The translations under genes and the position numbers were made by a program. A stretch of DNA of 64,000 nucleotides. It comes from Mesostigma viride. Lineage: Eukaryota; Streptophyta; Mesostigmatophyceae; Mesostigmatales; Mesostigmataceae. Each line of letters begins with the position of its first letter. The first letter of the stretch is position 1. A model generated the notes under the pieces. That model did not search any database. It saw only the letters and a list, made by a program, of their open reading frames with translations, and was not told where the DNA came from. The stretch covers positions 1 to 64,000 of the forward strand of contig RPFO01000704.1 in assembly GCA_009746045.1 (NCBI GenBank). The letters run 5' to 3'. Shown piece by piece: positions 41,338-54,100 of this stretch.

Positions 41338-42964
41338 AACATCTATAAAAAGGTACGACGCGTGGTGTGTTGCGTGCTTTTTTTCTTGGTTTTCTCGCTC
41401 CCTTGCAGCTCAGGTTTGCTGGCACATGTATTTATGCATGCCAGATAACACAGGCTGTGTGTCTGACTTTTTTTCTTCCCTGTCATATGCGGTCCGCCTC
41501 TCTTTTTTCGTGTTTTGTTTTTTGTTCGTATCTTCTACGGTACAACGCGACATGTTCACGGCGTCATCTGCGCGGTGTCACTAGCTTCATTTTTGCCGCC
41601 ACCGCCGCCCCCGGCCGGCCCCATTAAAAAAAAGAAACATCTATCTATAAAAGGTACGACGCGTGGTGTGTTGCGTGCTTTTTTTCTTGGTTTTCTCGCT
41701 CCCTTGCAGCTCAGGTTTGCTGGCACATGTATTTTTGCATGCCGGCACCACACCACATGTATTTATGCATGCCAGATAACACAGGCTGTGTGTCTGACTT
41801 TTTTTCTTCCCTGTCACATGCGGTCCGCCTCTCTTTTTTCGTGTTTTGTTTTTTGTTCGTATCTTCTACGGTACAACGCGACATGTTCACGGCGTCATCT
41901 GCGCGGTGTCACTAGCTTCATTTTTGCCGCCACCGCCGCCCCCGGCCGCCCCCATTAAAAAAAAGAAACATCGATCTATAAAAGGTACGACGCGTGGTGT
42001 GTTGCGTGCTTTTTTTCTTGGTTTTCTCGCTCCCTTGCAGCTCAGGTTTGCTGGCACATGTATTTATGCATGCCGGCACCACACCACATGTATTTATGCA
42101 TGCCAGATATCACAGGCTGTGTGTCTGACTTTTTTTTGTCCCTGTCATATGCGGTCCGCCTCTCTTTTTTCGTGTTTTGTTTTTTGTTCGTATCTTCTAC
42201 GGTACAACGCGACATGTTCACGGCGTCATCTGCGCGGTGTCACTAGCTTCAGTTTTGCCGCCACCGCCGCCCCCGGCCGGCCCCATAAAAAAAAAAGAAA
42301 CATCTATAAAAAGGTACGACGCGTGGTGTGTTGCGTGCTTTTTTTCATGGTTCACCCCACTACACCCATCCATGCATGCCAGCACCCCATGACACCCATC
42401 CACGCATGCCAGCACCCCATGACACCCATCCATGCATGCCAGCACCCCATGACATCCATCCATGCATGCCAGCACCCCATGACACCCATCCATGCATGCC
42501 AGCACCCCATGACACCCATCCATGCATGCCAGCACCCCATGACACCCATCCATGCATGCCAGCACCCCATGACACCCATCCACGCATGCCAGCACCCCAC
42601 TACACCCATCCATGCATGCCAGCACCACACCACATGTATTTATGCATGCCAGATAACACAGGCTGTGTGTCTGACTTTTTTTCGTCCCTGTCATATGCGG
42701 TCCGCCTCTCTTTTTTCGTGTTTTGTTTTTTGTTCGTATCTTCTACGGTACAACGCGACATGTTCACGGCGTCATCTGCGCGTTGTCACTAGCTTCAGTT
42801 TTGCCGCCACCGCCGCCACCGCCGCTTGCACCCGACAATAAAAAAAAAGAAACATCTATAAAAAGGTACGACGCGTGGTGTGTTGCGTGCTTTTTTTCAT
42901 GGTTCACCCCACTACACCCATCCATGCATGCCAGCACCCCCTACACCCATCCATGCATGCCAGC
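41338..42964 (+). repeat. Tandem ~300-bp units, progenitors of the downstream satellite
   Basis: There are five unit starts, marked by TATAAAA(A)GGTACGACGCG, with GGTACGACGCG at 41,352, 41,653, 41,984, 42,313 and 42,865 (spacings 301, 331, 329 and 552 bp). Each complete unit has a T-rich stretch, CTCCCTTGCAGCTCAGG (units 1-3), an ATGCATGCC segment, GCGGTCCGCCTCTC, GTACAACGCGACATG, a GCCGCCACCGCCGCC run and an A-rich end. Length differences come almost entirely from how many copies of the ATGCATGCC segment it holds: 1, 2, 2, then 10. TATAAAAGG resembles a TATA box, but no transcript can be inferred. Confidence 0.85.
42356..42625 (+). repeat. 30-bp array (nine copies) inside the fourth 300-bp unit
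   Basis: Nine 30-bp copies of CCCATCCATGCATGCC plus AGCACCCCATGACA occupy the position where earlier units have one or two ATGCATGCC segments. They vary only at CATGC/CACGC, ATGACA/CTACA and one CATCC site. Confidence 0.9.
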
Positions 42965-42971
42965 ACCCCTC

Positions 42972-44516
42972 TAGGTATTTATGCATGCCAGCACCCCCCT
43001 AGGTATTTATGCATGCCAGCACCCCCCCTAGGTATTTATGCATGCCAGCACCCCCCTAGGTATTTATGCATGCCAGCACCCCCCTAGGTATTTATGCATG
43101 CCAGCACCCCCCTAGGTATTTATGCATGCCAGCACCCCCCCTCGGTATTTATGCATGCCAGCCCCCCCTAGGTATTTATGCATGCCAGCACCCCCCCTAG
43201 GTATTTATGCATGCCAGCACCCCCCTAGGTATTTATGCATGCCAGCACCCCCCCTAGGTATTTATGCATGCCAGCCCCCCCCTCGGTATTTATGCATGCC
43301 AGCACCCCCCCCAGGTATTTATGCATGCCAGCACCCCCCTAGGTATTTATGCATGCCAGCACCCCCCTAGGTATTTATGCATGCCAGCACCCCCCCTAGG
43401 TATTTATGCATGCCAGCACCCCCCCTAGGTATTTATGCATGCCAGCACCCCCCTAGGTATTTATGCATGCCAGCACCCCCCTAGGTATTTATGCATGCCA
43501 GCACCCCCCCTAGGTATTTATGCATGCCAGCACCCCCCCTAGGTATTTATGCATGCCAGCACCCCCCTAGGTATTTATGCATGCCAGCACCCCCCCTAGG
43601 TATTTATGCATGCCAGCACCCCCCCTAGGTATTTATGCATGCCAGCACCCCCCTAGGTATTTATGCATGCCAGCACCCCCCCTAGGTATTTATGCATGCC
43701 AGCACCCCCCCTAGGTATTTATGCATGCCAGCACCCCCCCTAGGTATTTATGCATGCCAGCACCCCCCCTAGGTATTTATGCATGCCAGCACCCCCCCTA
43801 GGTATTTATGCATGCCAGCCCCCCCTAGGTATTTATGCATGCCAGCACCCCCCCTAGGTATTTATGCATGCCAGCACCCCCCCTAGGTATTTATGCATGC
43901 CAGCACCCCCCTAGGTATTTATGCATGCCAGCACCCCCCTAGGTATTTATGCATGCCAGCACCCCCCCTAGGTATTTATGCATGCCAGCACCCCCCCTAG
44001 GTATTTATGCATGCCAGCACCCCCCCTAGGTATTTATGCATGCCAGCACCCCCCCTAGGTATTTATGCATGCCAGCCCCCCCTAGGTATTTATGCATGCC
44101 AGCACCCCCCCTAGGTATTTATGCATGCCAGCACCCCCCTAGGTATTTATGCATGCCAGCACCCCCCCTAGGTATTTATGCATGCCAGCACCCCCCTAGG
44201 TATTTATGCATGCCAGCACCCCCCCTAGGTATTTATGCATGCCAGCACCCCCCCTAGGTATTTATGCATGCCAGCACCCCCCCTAGGTATTTATGCATGC
44301 CAGCCCCCCCTAGGTATTTATGCATGCCAGCACCCCCCCTAGGTATTTATGCATGCCAGCACCCCCCCTAGGTATTTATGCATGCCAGCCCCCCCCTAGG
44401 TATTTATGCATGCCAGCCCCCCCCTAGGTATTTATGCATGCCAGCACCCCCTAGGTATTTATGCATTTTAGCACCCCCCCCTAGGTATTTATGATGCCAA
44501 CCCCTCTGGTAAAAAG
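42972..44516 (+). repeat. 27-29-bp satellite, first segment
   Basis: The monomer is TAGGTATTTATGCATGCC followed by AGCA and a run of five to seven C. This edge segment is more variable than the core: several monomers lack CA before the C run (GCCAGCCCCCC), and some read CTCGG or CCAGG for CTAGG. The last monomers before the break are decayed (ATGCATTTTAGCA, ATGATGCCAA). Confidence 0.95.
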
Positions 44517-45196
44517 TGATAAAAAGTGATAAAAAGTGATATAAATGATAAAAGTAAAAAGTGGTATTTTTACACTTTTTACCACTTTGTGGTAAAAAGT
44601 GGTAAAGTGGTGGTAAAAGCTTGTGCAAGGTAGTTAAAAAGTGGTAAAACCCAAGGTATTAAGTGGTAAAAAAATACCACATAGCATGCACACAATGGTA
44701 AAAACACAAGTGCTAAACCGACAAAAATGTCAGGCGCAAAACGACAAGAAAGCATCTTTATTCATTCAATCATCAAAATATTGGCATGGTTGTCAGGTGA
44801 ACCTGGTACATATGGTGTTTGTCAACCGTAGGAACTTCTTGCGCCAGCGCCTGCCCCAACAGTATACCACGAGAAAAATCATGAGCTTTATTTCATTAAG
44901 TCATTAATGTGAAAAAAAACTCAGCACCACTAGGTGGATTATAGGGTTATCATACATATAGCCAATGTACCATCAAAGCCGCGAGCCACGAGGTAGCCAT
45001 TTATGACAGCGGAGATCATAACTTTCCCGTTAGGCACCGAATTCGGCTGTGAATATCACAATCGCTTCGTCTTTCTAAAGACGCACACGCTGATATAATT
45101 TTAAGCTTTGCGCAATAGCAAACGCTCCTCGACACAGGCAGCCTGGCGGCTGCGCTAAGCCCTGAAAATACGTCTGCAGCTCCGGCTGCAGCCTTG
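44517..45196. other. 680-bp non-satellite island
   Basis: The first ~170 bp is AT-rich and made of GTAAAAAGTGG/CCACTTTTTAC words in both orientations, able to form several hairpins, for example at 44,553-44,610. The remaining ~500 bp (44,690-45,196) is ordinary-looking unique DNA with no convincing frame, and ends in a small inverted repeat CTGCAG-CTCCGG-CTGCAG. No target duplication is evident at the edges. It may be an old insertion or pre-satellite DNA left between two expansions. Confidence 0.6.
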
Positions 45197-48100
45197 CCCC
45201 CTAGGTATTTATGCATGCCAGCACCCCCCCTAGGTATTTATGCATGCCAGCACCCCCCTAGGTATTTATGCATGCCAGCCCCCCCCTAGGTATTTATGCA
45301 TGCCAGCACCCCCCCTAGGTATTTATGCATGCCAGCACCCCCCCTAGGTATTTATGCATGCCAGCACCCCCCTAGGTATTTATGCATGCCAGCACCCCCC
45401 CTAGGTATTTATGCATGCCAGCACCCCCCCTAGGTATTTATGCATGCCAGCACCCCCCTAGGTATTTATGCATGCCAGCACCCCCCCTAGGTATTTATGC
45501 ATGCCAGCACCCCCCCTAGGTATTTATGCATGCCAGCACCCCCCCTAGGTATTTATGCATGCCAGCACCCCCCCTAGGTATTTATGCATGCCAGCACCCC
45601 CCCTAGGTATTTATGCATGCCAGCACCCCCCTAGGTATTTATGCATGCCAGCACCCCCCCTAGGTATTTATGCATGCCAGCACCCCCCCTAGGTATTTAT
45701 GCATGCCAGCACCCCCCCTAGGTATTTATGCATGCCAGCACCCCCCTAGGTATTTATGCATGCCAGCACCCCCCCTAGGTATTTATGCATGCCAGCACCC
45801 CCTAGGTATTTATGCATGCCAGCACCCCCCCTAGGTATTTATGCATGCCAGCACCCCCTAGGTATTTATGCATGCCAGCACCCCCCCTAGGTATTTATGC
45901 ATGCCAGCACCCCCCCTAGGTATTTATGCATGCCAGCACCCCCCCTAGGTATTTATGCATGCCAGCACCCCCCTAGGTATTTATGCATGCCAGCCCCCCC
46001 TAGGTATTTATGCATGCCAGCACCCCCCTAGGTATTTATGCATGCCAGCCCCCCCCTAGGTATTTATGCATGCCAGCACCCCCCTAGGTATTTATGCATG
46101 CCAGCACCCCCTAGGTATTTATGCATGCCAGCACCCCCCCTAGGTATTTATGCATGCCAGCACCCCCCTAGGTATTTATGCATGCCAGCACCCCCCCTAG
46201 GTATTTATGCATGCCAGCACCCCCCTAGGTATTTATGCATGCCAGCACCCCCCCTAGGTATTTATGCATGCCAGCACCCCCCCTAGGTATTTATGCATGC
46301 CAGCACCCCCCCTAGGTATTTATGCATGCCAGCACCCCCCTAGGTATTTATGCATGCCAGCACCCCCCCTAGGTATTTATGCATGCCAGCACCCCCCCTA
46401 GGTATTTATGCATGCCAGCACCCCCCCTAGGTATTTATGCATGCCAGCACCCCCCTAGGTATTTATGCATGCCAGCACCCCCCCTAGGTATTTATGCATG
46501 CCAGCACCCCCCTAGGTATTTATGCATGCCAGCACCCCCCTAGGTATTTATGCATGCCAGCACCCCCCTAGGTATTTATGCATGCCAGCCCCCCCTAGGT
46601 ATTTATGCATGCCAGCACCCCCCCTAGGTATTTATGCATGCCAGCACCCCCCCTAGGTATTTATGCATGCCAGCACCCCCCCTAGGTATTTATGCATGCC
46701 AGCACCCCCCCTAGGTATTTATGCATGCCAGCACCCCCCTAGGTATTTATGCATGCCAGCACCCCCCTAGGTATTTATGCATGCCAGCACCCCCCCTAGG
46801 TATTTATGCATGCCAGCACCCCCCTAGGTATTTATGCATGCCAGCACCCCCCCTAGGTATTTATGCATGCCAGCACCCCCCTAGGTATTTATGCATGCCA
46901 GCACCCCCCCTAGGTATTTATGCATGCCAGCACCCCCCCTAGGTATTTATGCATGCCAGCACCCCCCCTAGGTATTTATGCATGCCAGCCCCCCCTAGGT
47001 ATTTATGCATGCCAGCACCCCCCCTAGGTATTTATGCATGCCAGCACCCCCCTAGGTATTTATGCATGCCAGCACCCCCCCTAGGTATTTATGCATGCCA
47101 GCACCCCCCTAGGTATTTATGCATGCCAGCACCCCCCTAGGTATTTATGCATGCCAGCACCCCCCTAGGTATTTATGCATGCCAGCACCCCCCCTAGGTA
47201 TTTATGCATGCCAGCACCCCCCTAGGTATTTATGCATGCCAGCACCCCCCCTAGGTATTTATGCATGCCAGCACCCCCCTAGGTATTTATGCATGCCAGC
47301 CCCCCCTAGGTATTTATGCATGCCAGCACCCCCCCTAGGTATTTATGCATGCCAGCCCCCCCTAGGTATTTATGCATGCCAGCACCCCCCTAGGTATTTA
47401 TGCATGCCAGCACCCCCCTAGGTATTTATGCATGCCAGCACCCCCCCTAGGTATTTATGCATGCCAGCACCCCCCCTAGGTATTTATGCATGCCAGCACC
47501 CCCCTAGGTATTTATGCATGCCAGCACCCCCCCTAGGTATTTATGCATGCCAGCACCCCCCCTAGGTATTTATGCATGCCAGCACCCCCCTAGGTATTTA
47601 TGCATGCCAGCACCCCCCCTAGGTATTTATGCATGCCAGCACCCCCCCTAGGTATTTATGCATGCCAGCACCCCCCTAGGTATTTATGCATGCCAGCACC
47701 CCCCTAGGTATTTATGCATGCCAGCACCCCCCCTAGGTATTTATGCATGCCAGCACCCCCCCTAGGTATTTATGCATGCCAGCACCCCCCTAGGTATTTA
47801 TGCATGCCAGCACCCCCCCTAGGTATTTATGCATGCCAGCACCCCCCTAGGTATTTATGCATGCCAGCACCCCCCCTAGGTATTTATGCATGCCAGCACC
47901 CCCCCTAGGTATTTATGCATGCCAGCACCCCCCCTAGGTATTTATGCATGCCAGCACCCCCCCTAGGTATTTATGCATGCCAGCACCCCCCCTAGGTATT
48001 TATGCATGCCAGCACCCCCCCTAGGTATTTATGCATGCCAGCACCCCCCCTAGGTATTTATGCATGCCAGCACCCCCCCTAGGTATTTATGCATGCCAGC

Positions 48101-51100
48101 ACCCCCCTAGGTATTTATGCATGCCAGCACCCCCCCTAGGTATTTATGCATGCCAGCACCCCCCTAGGTATTTATGCATGCCAGCACCCCCCTAGGTATT
48201 TATGCATGCCAGCACCCCCCCTAGGTATTTATGCATGCCAGCACCCCCTAGGTATTTATGCATGCCAGCACCCCCCCTAGGTATTTATGCATGCCAGCAC
48301 CCCCCCTAGGTATTTATGCATGCCAGCACCCCCCCTAGGTATTTATGCATGCCAGCACCCCCCCTAGGTATTTATGCATGCCAGCACCCCCCCTAGGTAT
48401 TTATGCATGCCAGCACCCCCCCTAGGTATTTATGCATGCCAGCACCCCCCTAGGTATTTATGCATGCCAGCACCCCCCCTAGGTATTTATGCATGCCAGC
48501 ACCCCCCTAGGTATTTATGCATGCCAGCACCCCCCTAGGTATTTATGCATGCCAGCACCCCCCCTAGGTATTTATGCATGCCAGCACCCCCCCTAGGTAT
48601 TTATGCATGCCAGCACCCCCCTAGGTATTTATGCATGCCAGCACCCCCCCTAGGTATTTATGCATGCCAGCACCCCCCCTAGGTATTTATGCATGCCAGC
48701 ACCCCCCCTAGGTATTTATGCATGCCAGCACCCCCCCTAGGTATTTATGCATGCCAGCACCCCCCCTAGGTATTTATGCATGCCAGCACCCCCCCTAGGT
48801 ATTTATGCATGCCAGCACCCCCCCTAGGTATTTATGCATGCCAGCACCCCCCCTAGGTATTTATGCATGCCAGCACCCCCCTAGGTATTTATGCATGCCA
48901 GCACCCCCCCTAGGTATTTATGCATGCCAGCACCCCCCCTAGGTATTTATGCATGCCAGCACCCCCCCTAGGTATTTATGCATGCCAGCACCCCCCTAGG
49001 TATTTATGCATGCCAGCACCCCCCCTAGGTATTTATGCATGCCAGCACCCCCCTAGGTATTTATGCATGCCAGCACCCCCCCTAGGTATTTATGCATGCC
49101 AGCACCCCCCCTAGGTATTTATGCATGCCAGCACCCCCCCTAGGTATTTATGCATGCCAGCACCCCCCCTAGGTATTTATGCATGCCAGCACCCCCCCTA
49201 GGTATTTATGCATGCCAGCACCCCCCCTAGGTATTTATGCATGCCAGCACCCCCCTAGGTATTTATGCATGCCAGCACCCCCCCTAGGTATTTATGCATG
49301 CCAGCACCCCCCCTAGGTATTTATGCATGCCAGCACCCCCCCTAGGTATTTATGCATGCCAGCACCCCCCCTAGGTATTTATGCATGCCAGCACCCCCCC
49401 TAGGTATTTATGCATGCCAGCACCCCCCCTAGGTATTTATGCATGCCAGCACCCCCCCTAGGTATTTATGCATGCCAGCACCCCCCCTAGGTATTTATGC
49501 ATGCCAGCACCCCCCCTAGGTATTTATGCATGCCAGCACCCCCCCTAGGTATTTATGCATGCCAGCACCCCCCTAGGTATTTATGCATGCCAGCACCCCC
49601 CCTAGGTATTTATGCATGCCAGCACCCCCCCTAGGTATTTATGCATGCCAGCACCCCCCTAGGTATTTATGCATGCCAGCACCCCCCCTAGGTATTTATG
49701 CATGCCAGCACCCCCCCTAGGTATTTATGCATGCCAGCACCCCCCCTAGGTATTTATGCATGCCAGCACCCCCCCTAGGTATTTATGCATGCCAGCACCC
49801 CCCCTAGGTATTTATGCATGCCAGCACCCCCCTAGGTATTTATGCATGCCAGCACCCCCCCTAGGTATTTATGCATGCCAGCACCCCCCCTAGGTATTTA
49901 TGCATGCCAGCACCCCCCCTAGGTATTTATGCATGCCAGCACCCCCCCTAGGTATTTATGCATGCCAGCACCCCCCTAGGTATTTATGCATGCCAGCACC
50001 CCCCCTAGGTATTTATGCATGCCAGCACCCCCCCTAGGTATTTATGCATGCCAGCACCCCCCCTAGGTATTTATGCATGCCAGCACCCCCCCTAGGTATT
50101 TATGCATGCCAGCACCCCCCTAGGTATTTATGCATGCCAGCACCCCCCCTAGGTATTTATGCATGCCAGCACCCCCCCTAGGTATTTATGCATGCCAGCA
50201 CCCCCCTAGGTATTTATGCATGCCAGCACCCCCCCTAGGTATTTATGCATGCCAGCACCCCCCTAGGTATTTATGCATGCCAGCACCCCCCCTAGGTATT
50301 TATGCATGCCAGCACCCCCCCTAGGTATTTATGCATGCCAGCACCCCCCTAGGTATTTATGCATGCCAGCACCCCCCCTAGGTATTTATGCATGCCAGCA
50401 CCCCCCTAGGTATTTATGCATGCCAGCACCCCCCCTAGGTATTTATGCATGCCAGCACCCCCCCTAGGTATTTATGCATGCCAGCACCCCCCCTAGGTAT
50501 TTATGCATGCCAGCACCCCCCTAGGTATTTATGCATGCCAGCACCCCCCTAGGTATTTATGCATGCCAGCACCCCCCCTAGGTATTTATGCATGCCAGCA
50601 CCCCCCTAGGTATTTATGCATGCCAGCACCCCCCTAGGTATTTATGCATGCCAGCACCCCCCCTAGGTATTTATGCATGCCAGCACCCCCCCTAGGTATT
50701 TATGCATGCCAGCACCCCCCTAGGTATTTATGCATGCCAGCACCCCCCCTAGGTATTTATGCATGCCAGCACCCCCCCTAGGTATTTATGCATGCCAGCA
50801 CCCCCCCTAGGTATTTATGCATGCCAGCACCCCCCTAGGTATTTATGCATGCCAGCACCCCCCCTAGGTATTTATGCATGCCAGCACCCCCCCTAGGTAT
50901 TTATGCATGCCAGCACCCCCCCTAGGTATTTATGCATGCCAGCACCCCCCCTAGGTATTTATGCATGCCAGCACCCCCCCTAGGTATTTATGCATGCCAG
51001 CACCCCCCCTAGGTATTTATGCATGCCAGCACCCCCCCTAGGTATTTATGCATGCCAGCACCCCCCCTAGGTATTTATGCATGCCAGCACCCCCCTAGGT

Positions 51101-54100
51101 ATTTATGCATGCCAGCACCCCCCCTAGGTATTTATGCATGCCAGCACCCCCCCTAGGTATTTATGCATGCCAGCACCCCCCCTAGGTATTTATGCATGCC
51201 AGCACCCCCCCTAGGTATTTATGCATGCCAGCACCCCCCTAGGTATTTATGCATGCCAGCACCCCCCCTAGGTATTTATGCATGCCAGCACCCCCCCTAG
51301 GTATTTATGCATGCCAGCACCCCCCCTAGGTATTTATGCATGCCAGCACCCCCCCTAGGTATTTATGCATGCCAGCACCCCCCCTAGGTATTTATGCATG
51401 CCAGCACCCCCCCTAGGTATTTATGCATGCCAGCACCCCCCCTAGGTATTTATGCATGCCAGCACCCCCCCTAGGTATTTATGCATGCCAGCACCCCCCT
51501 AGGTATTTATGCATGCCAGCACCCCCCCTAGGTATTTATGCATGCCAGCACCCCCCTAGGTATTTATGCATGCCAGCACCCCCCCTAGGTATTTATGCAT
51601 GCCAGCACCCCCCCTAGGTATTTATGCATGCCAGCACCCCCCCTAGGTATTTATGCATGCCAGCACCCCCCCTAGGTATTTATGCATGCCAGCACCCCCC
51701 CTAGGTATTTATGCATGCCAGCACCCCCCCTAGGTATTTATGCATGCCAGCACCCCCCCTAGGTATTTATGCATGCCAGCACCCCCCCTAGGTATTTATG
51801 CATGCCAGCACCCCCCCTAGGTATTTATGCATGCCAGCACCCCCCCTAGGTATTTATGCATGCCAGCACCCCCCCTAGGTATTTATGCATGCCAGCACCC
51901 CCCCTAGGTATTTATGCATGCCAGCACCCCCCCTAGGTATTTATGCATGCCAGCACCCCCCCTAGGTATTTATGCATGCCAGCACCCCCCCTAGGTATTT
52001 ATGCATGCCAGCACCCCCCCTAGGTATTTATGCATGCCAGCACCCCCCCTAGGTATTTATGCATGCCAGCACCCCCCCTAGGTATTTATGCATGCCAGCA
52101 CCCCCCCTAGGTATTTATGCATGCCAGCACCCCCCCTAGGTATTTATGCATGCCAGCACCCCCCCTAGGTATTTATGCATGCCAGCACCCCCCTAGGTAT
52201 TTATGCATGCCAGCACCCCCCCTAGGTATTTATGCATGCCAGCACCCCCCTAGGTATTTATGCATGCCAGCACCCCCCCTAGGTATTTATGCATGCCAGC
52301 ACCCCCCCTAGGTATTTATGCATGCCAGCACCCCCCCTAGGTATTTATGCATGCCAGCACCCCCCCTAGGTATTTATGCATGCCAGCACCCCCCCTAGGT
52401 ATTTATGCATGCCAGCACCCCCCCTAGGTATTTATGCATGCCAGCACCCCCCCTAGGTATTTATGCATGCCAGCACCCCCCCTAGGTATTTATGCATGCC
52501 AGCACCCCCCCTAGGTATTTATGCATGCCAGCACCCCCCCTAGGTATTTATGCATGCCAGCACCCCCCCTAGGTATTTATGCATGCCAGCACCCCCCCTA
52601 GGTATTTATGCATGCCAGCACCCCCCCTAGGTATTTATGCATGCCAGCACCCCCCCTAGGTATTTATGCATGCCAGCACCCCCCCTAGGTATTTATGCAT
52701 GCCAGCACCCCCCCTAGGTATTTATGCATGCCAGCACCCCCCCTAGGTATTTATGCATGCCAGCACCCCCCTAGGTATTTATGCATGCCAGCACCCCCCC
52801 TAGGTATTTATGCATGCCAGCACCCCCCCTAGGTATTTATGCATGCCAGCACCCCCCCTAGGTATTTATGCATGCCAGCACCCCCCCTAGGTATTTATGC
52901 ATGCCAGCACCCCCCCTAGGTATTTATGCATGCCAGCACCCCCCCTAGGTATTTATGCATGCCAGCACCCCCCCTAGGTATTTATGCATGCCAGCACCCC
53001 CCCTAGGTATTTATGCATGCCAGCACCCCCCCTAGGTATTTATGCATGCCAGCACCCCCCCTAGGTATTTATGCATGCCAGCACCCCCCCTAGGTATTTA
53101 TGCATGCCAGCACCCCCCCTAGGTATTTATGCATGCCAGCACCCCCCCTAGGTATTTATGCATGCCAGCACCCCCCTAGGTATTTATGCATGCCAGCACC
53201 CCCCCTAGGTATTTATGCATGCCAGCACCCCCCTAGGTATTTATGCATGCCAGCACCCCCCCTAGGTATTTATGCATGCCAGCACCCCCCCTAGGTATTT
53301 ATGCATGCCAGCACCCCCCTAGGTATTTATGCATGCCAGCACCCCCCCTAGGTATTTATGCATGCCAGCACCCCCCCTAGGTATTTATGCATGCCAGCAC
53401 CCCCCCTAGGTATTTATGCATGCCAGCACCCCCCCTAGGTATTTATGCATGCCAGCACCCCCCCTAGGTATTTATGCATGCCAGCACCCCCCCTAGGTAT
53501 TTATGCATGCCAGCACCCCCCCTAGGTATTTATGCATGCCAGCACCCCCCCTAGGTATTTATGCATGCCAGCACCCCCCCTAGGTATTTATGCATGCCAG
53601 CACCCCCCCTAGGTATTTATGCATGCCAGCACCCCCCCTAGGTATTTATGCATGCCAGCACCCCCCCTAGGTATTTATGCATGCCAGCACCCCCCCTAGG
53701 TATTTATGCATGCCAGCACCCCCCCTAGGTATTTATGCATGCCAGCACCCCCCCTAGGTATTTATGCATGCCAGCACCCCCCCTAGGTATTTATGCATGC
53801 CAGCACCCCCCTAGGTATTTATGCATGCCAGCACCCCCCCTAGGTATTTATGCATGCCAGCACCCCCCCTAGGTATTTATGCATGCCAGCACCCCCCCTA
53901 GGTATTTATGCATGCCAGCACCCCCCCTAGGTATTTATGCATGCCAGCACCCCCCCTAGGTATTTATGCATGCCAGCACCCCCCCTAGGTATTTATGCAT
54001 GCCAGCACCCCCCTAGGTATTTATGCATGCCAGCACCCCCCCTAGGTATTTATGCATGCCAGCACCCCCCCTAGGTATTTATGCATGCCAGCACCCCCCC

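Noticed and set aside
42218-42841. Frames with repeated HACQHPMTPI or GWVSWGAGMH units
   Set aside because: The 30-bp monomer is a multiple of three, so any frame stays open. Several frames on both strands are equally open, so none is favoured.
41338-42900. rDNA intergenic-spacer sub-repeats with spacer promoters (TATAAAAGG, ~300-bp tandem units)
   Set aside because: The appearance is suggestive, but no rRNA sequence lies anywhere in the window and the TATA-like word is not the typical Pol I promoter form.
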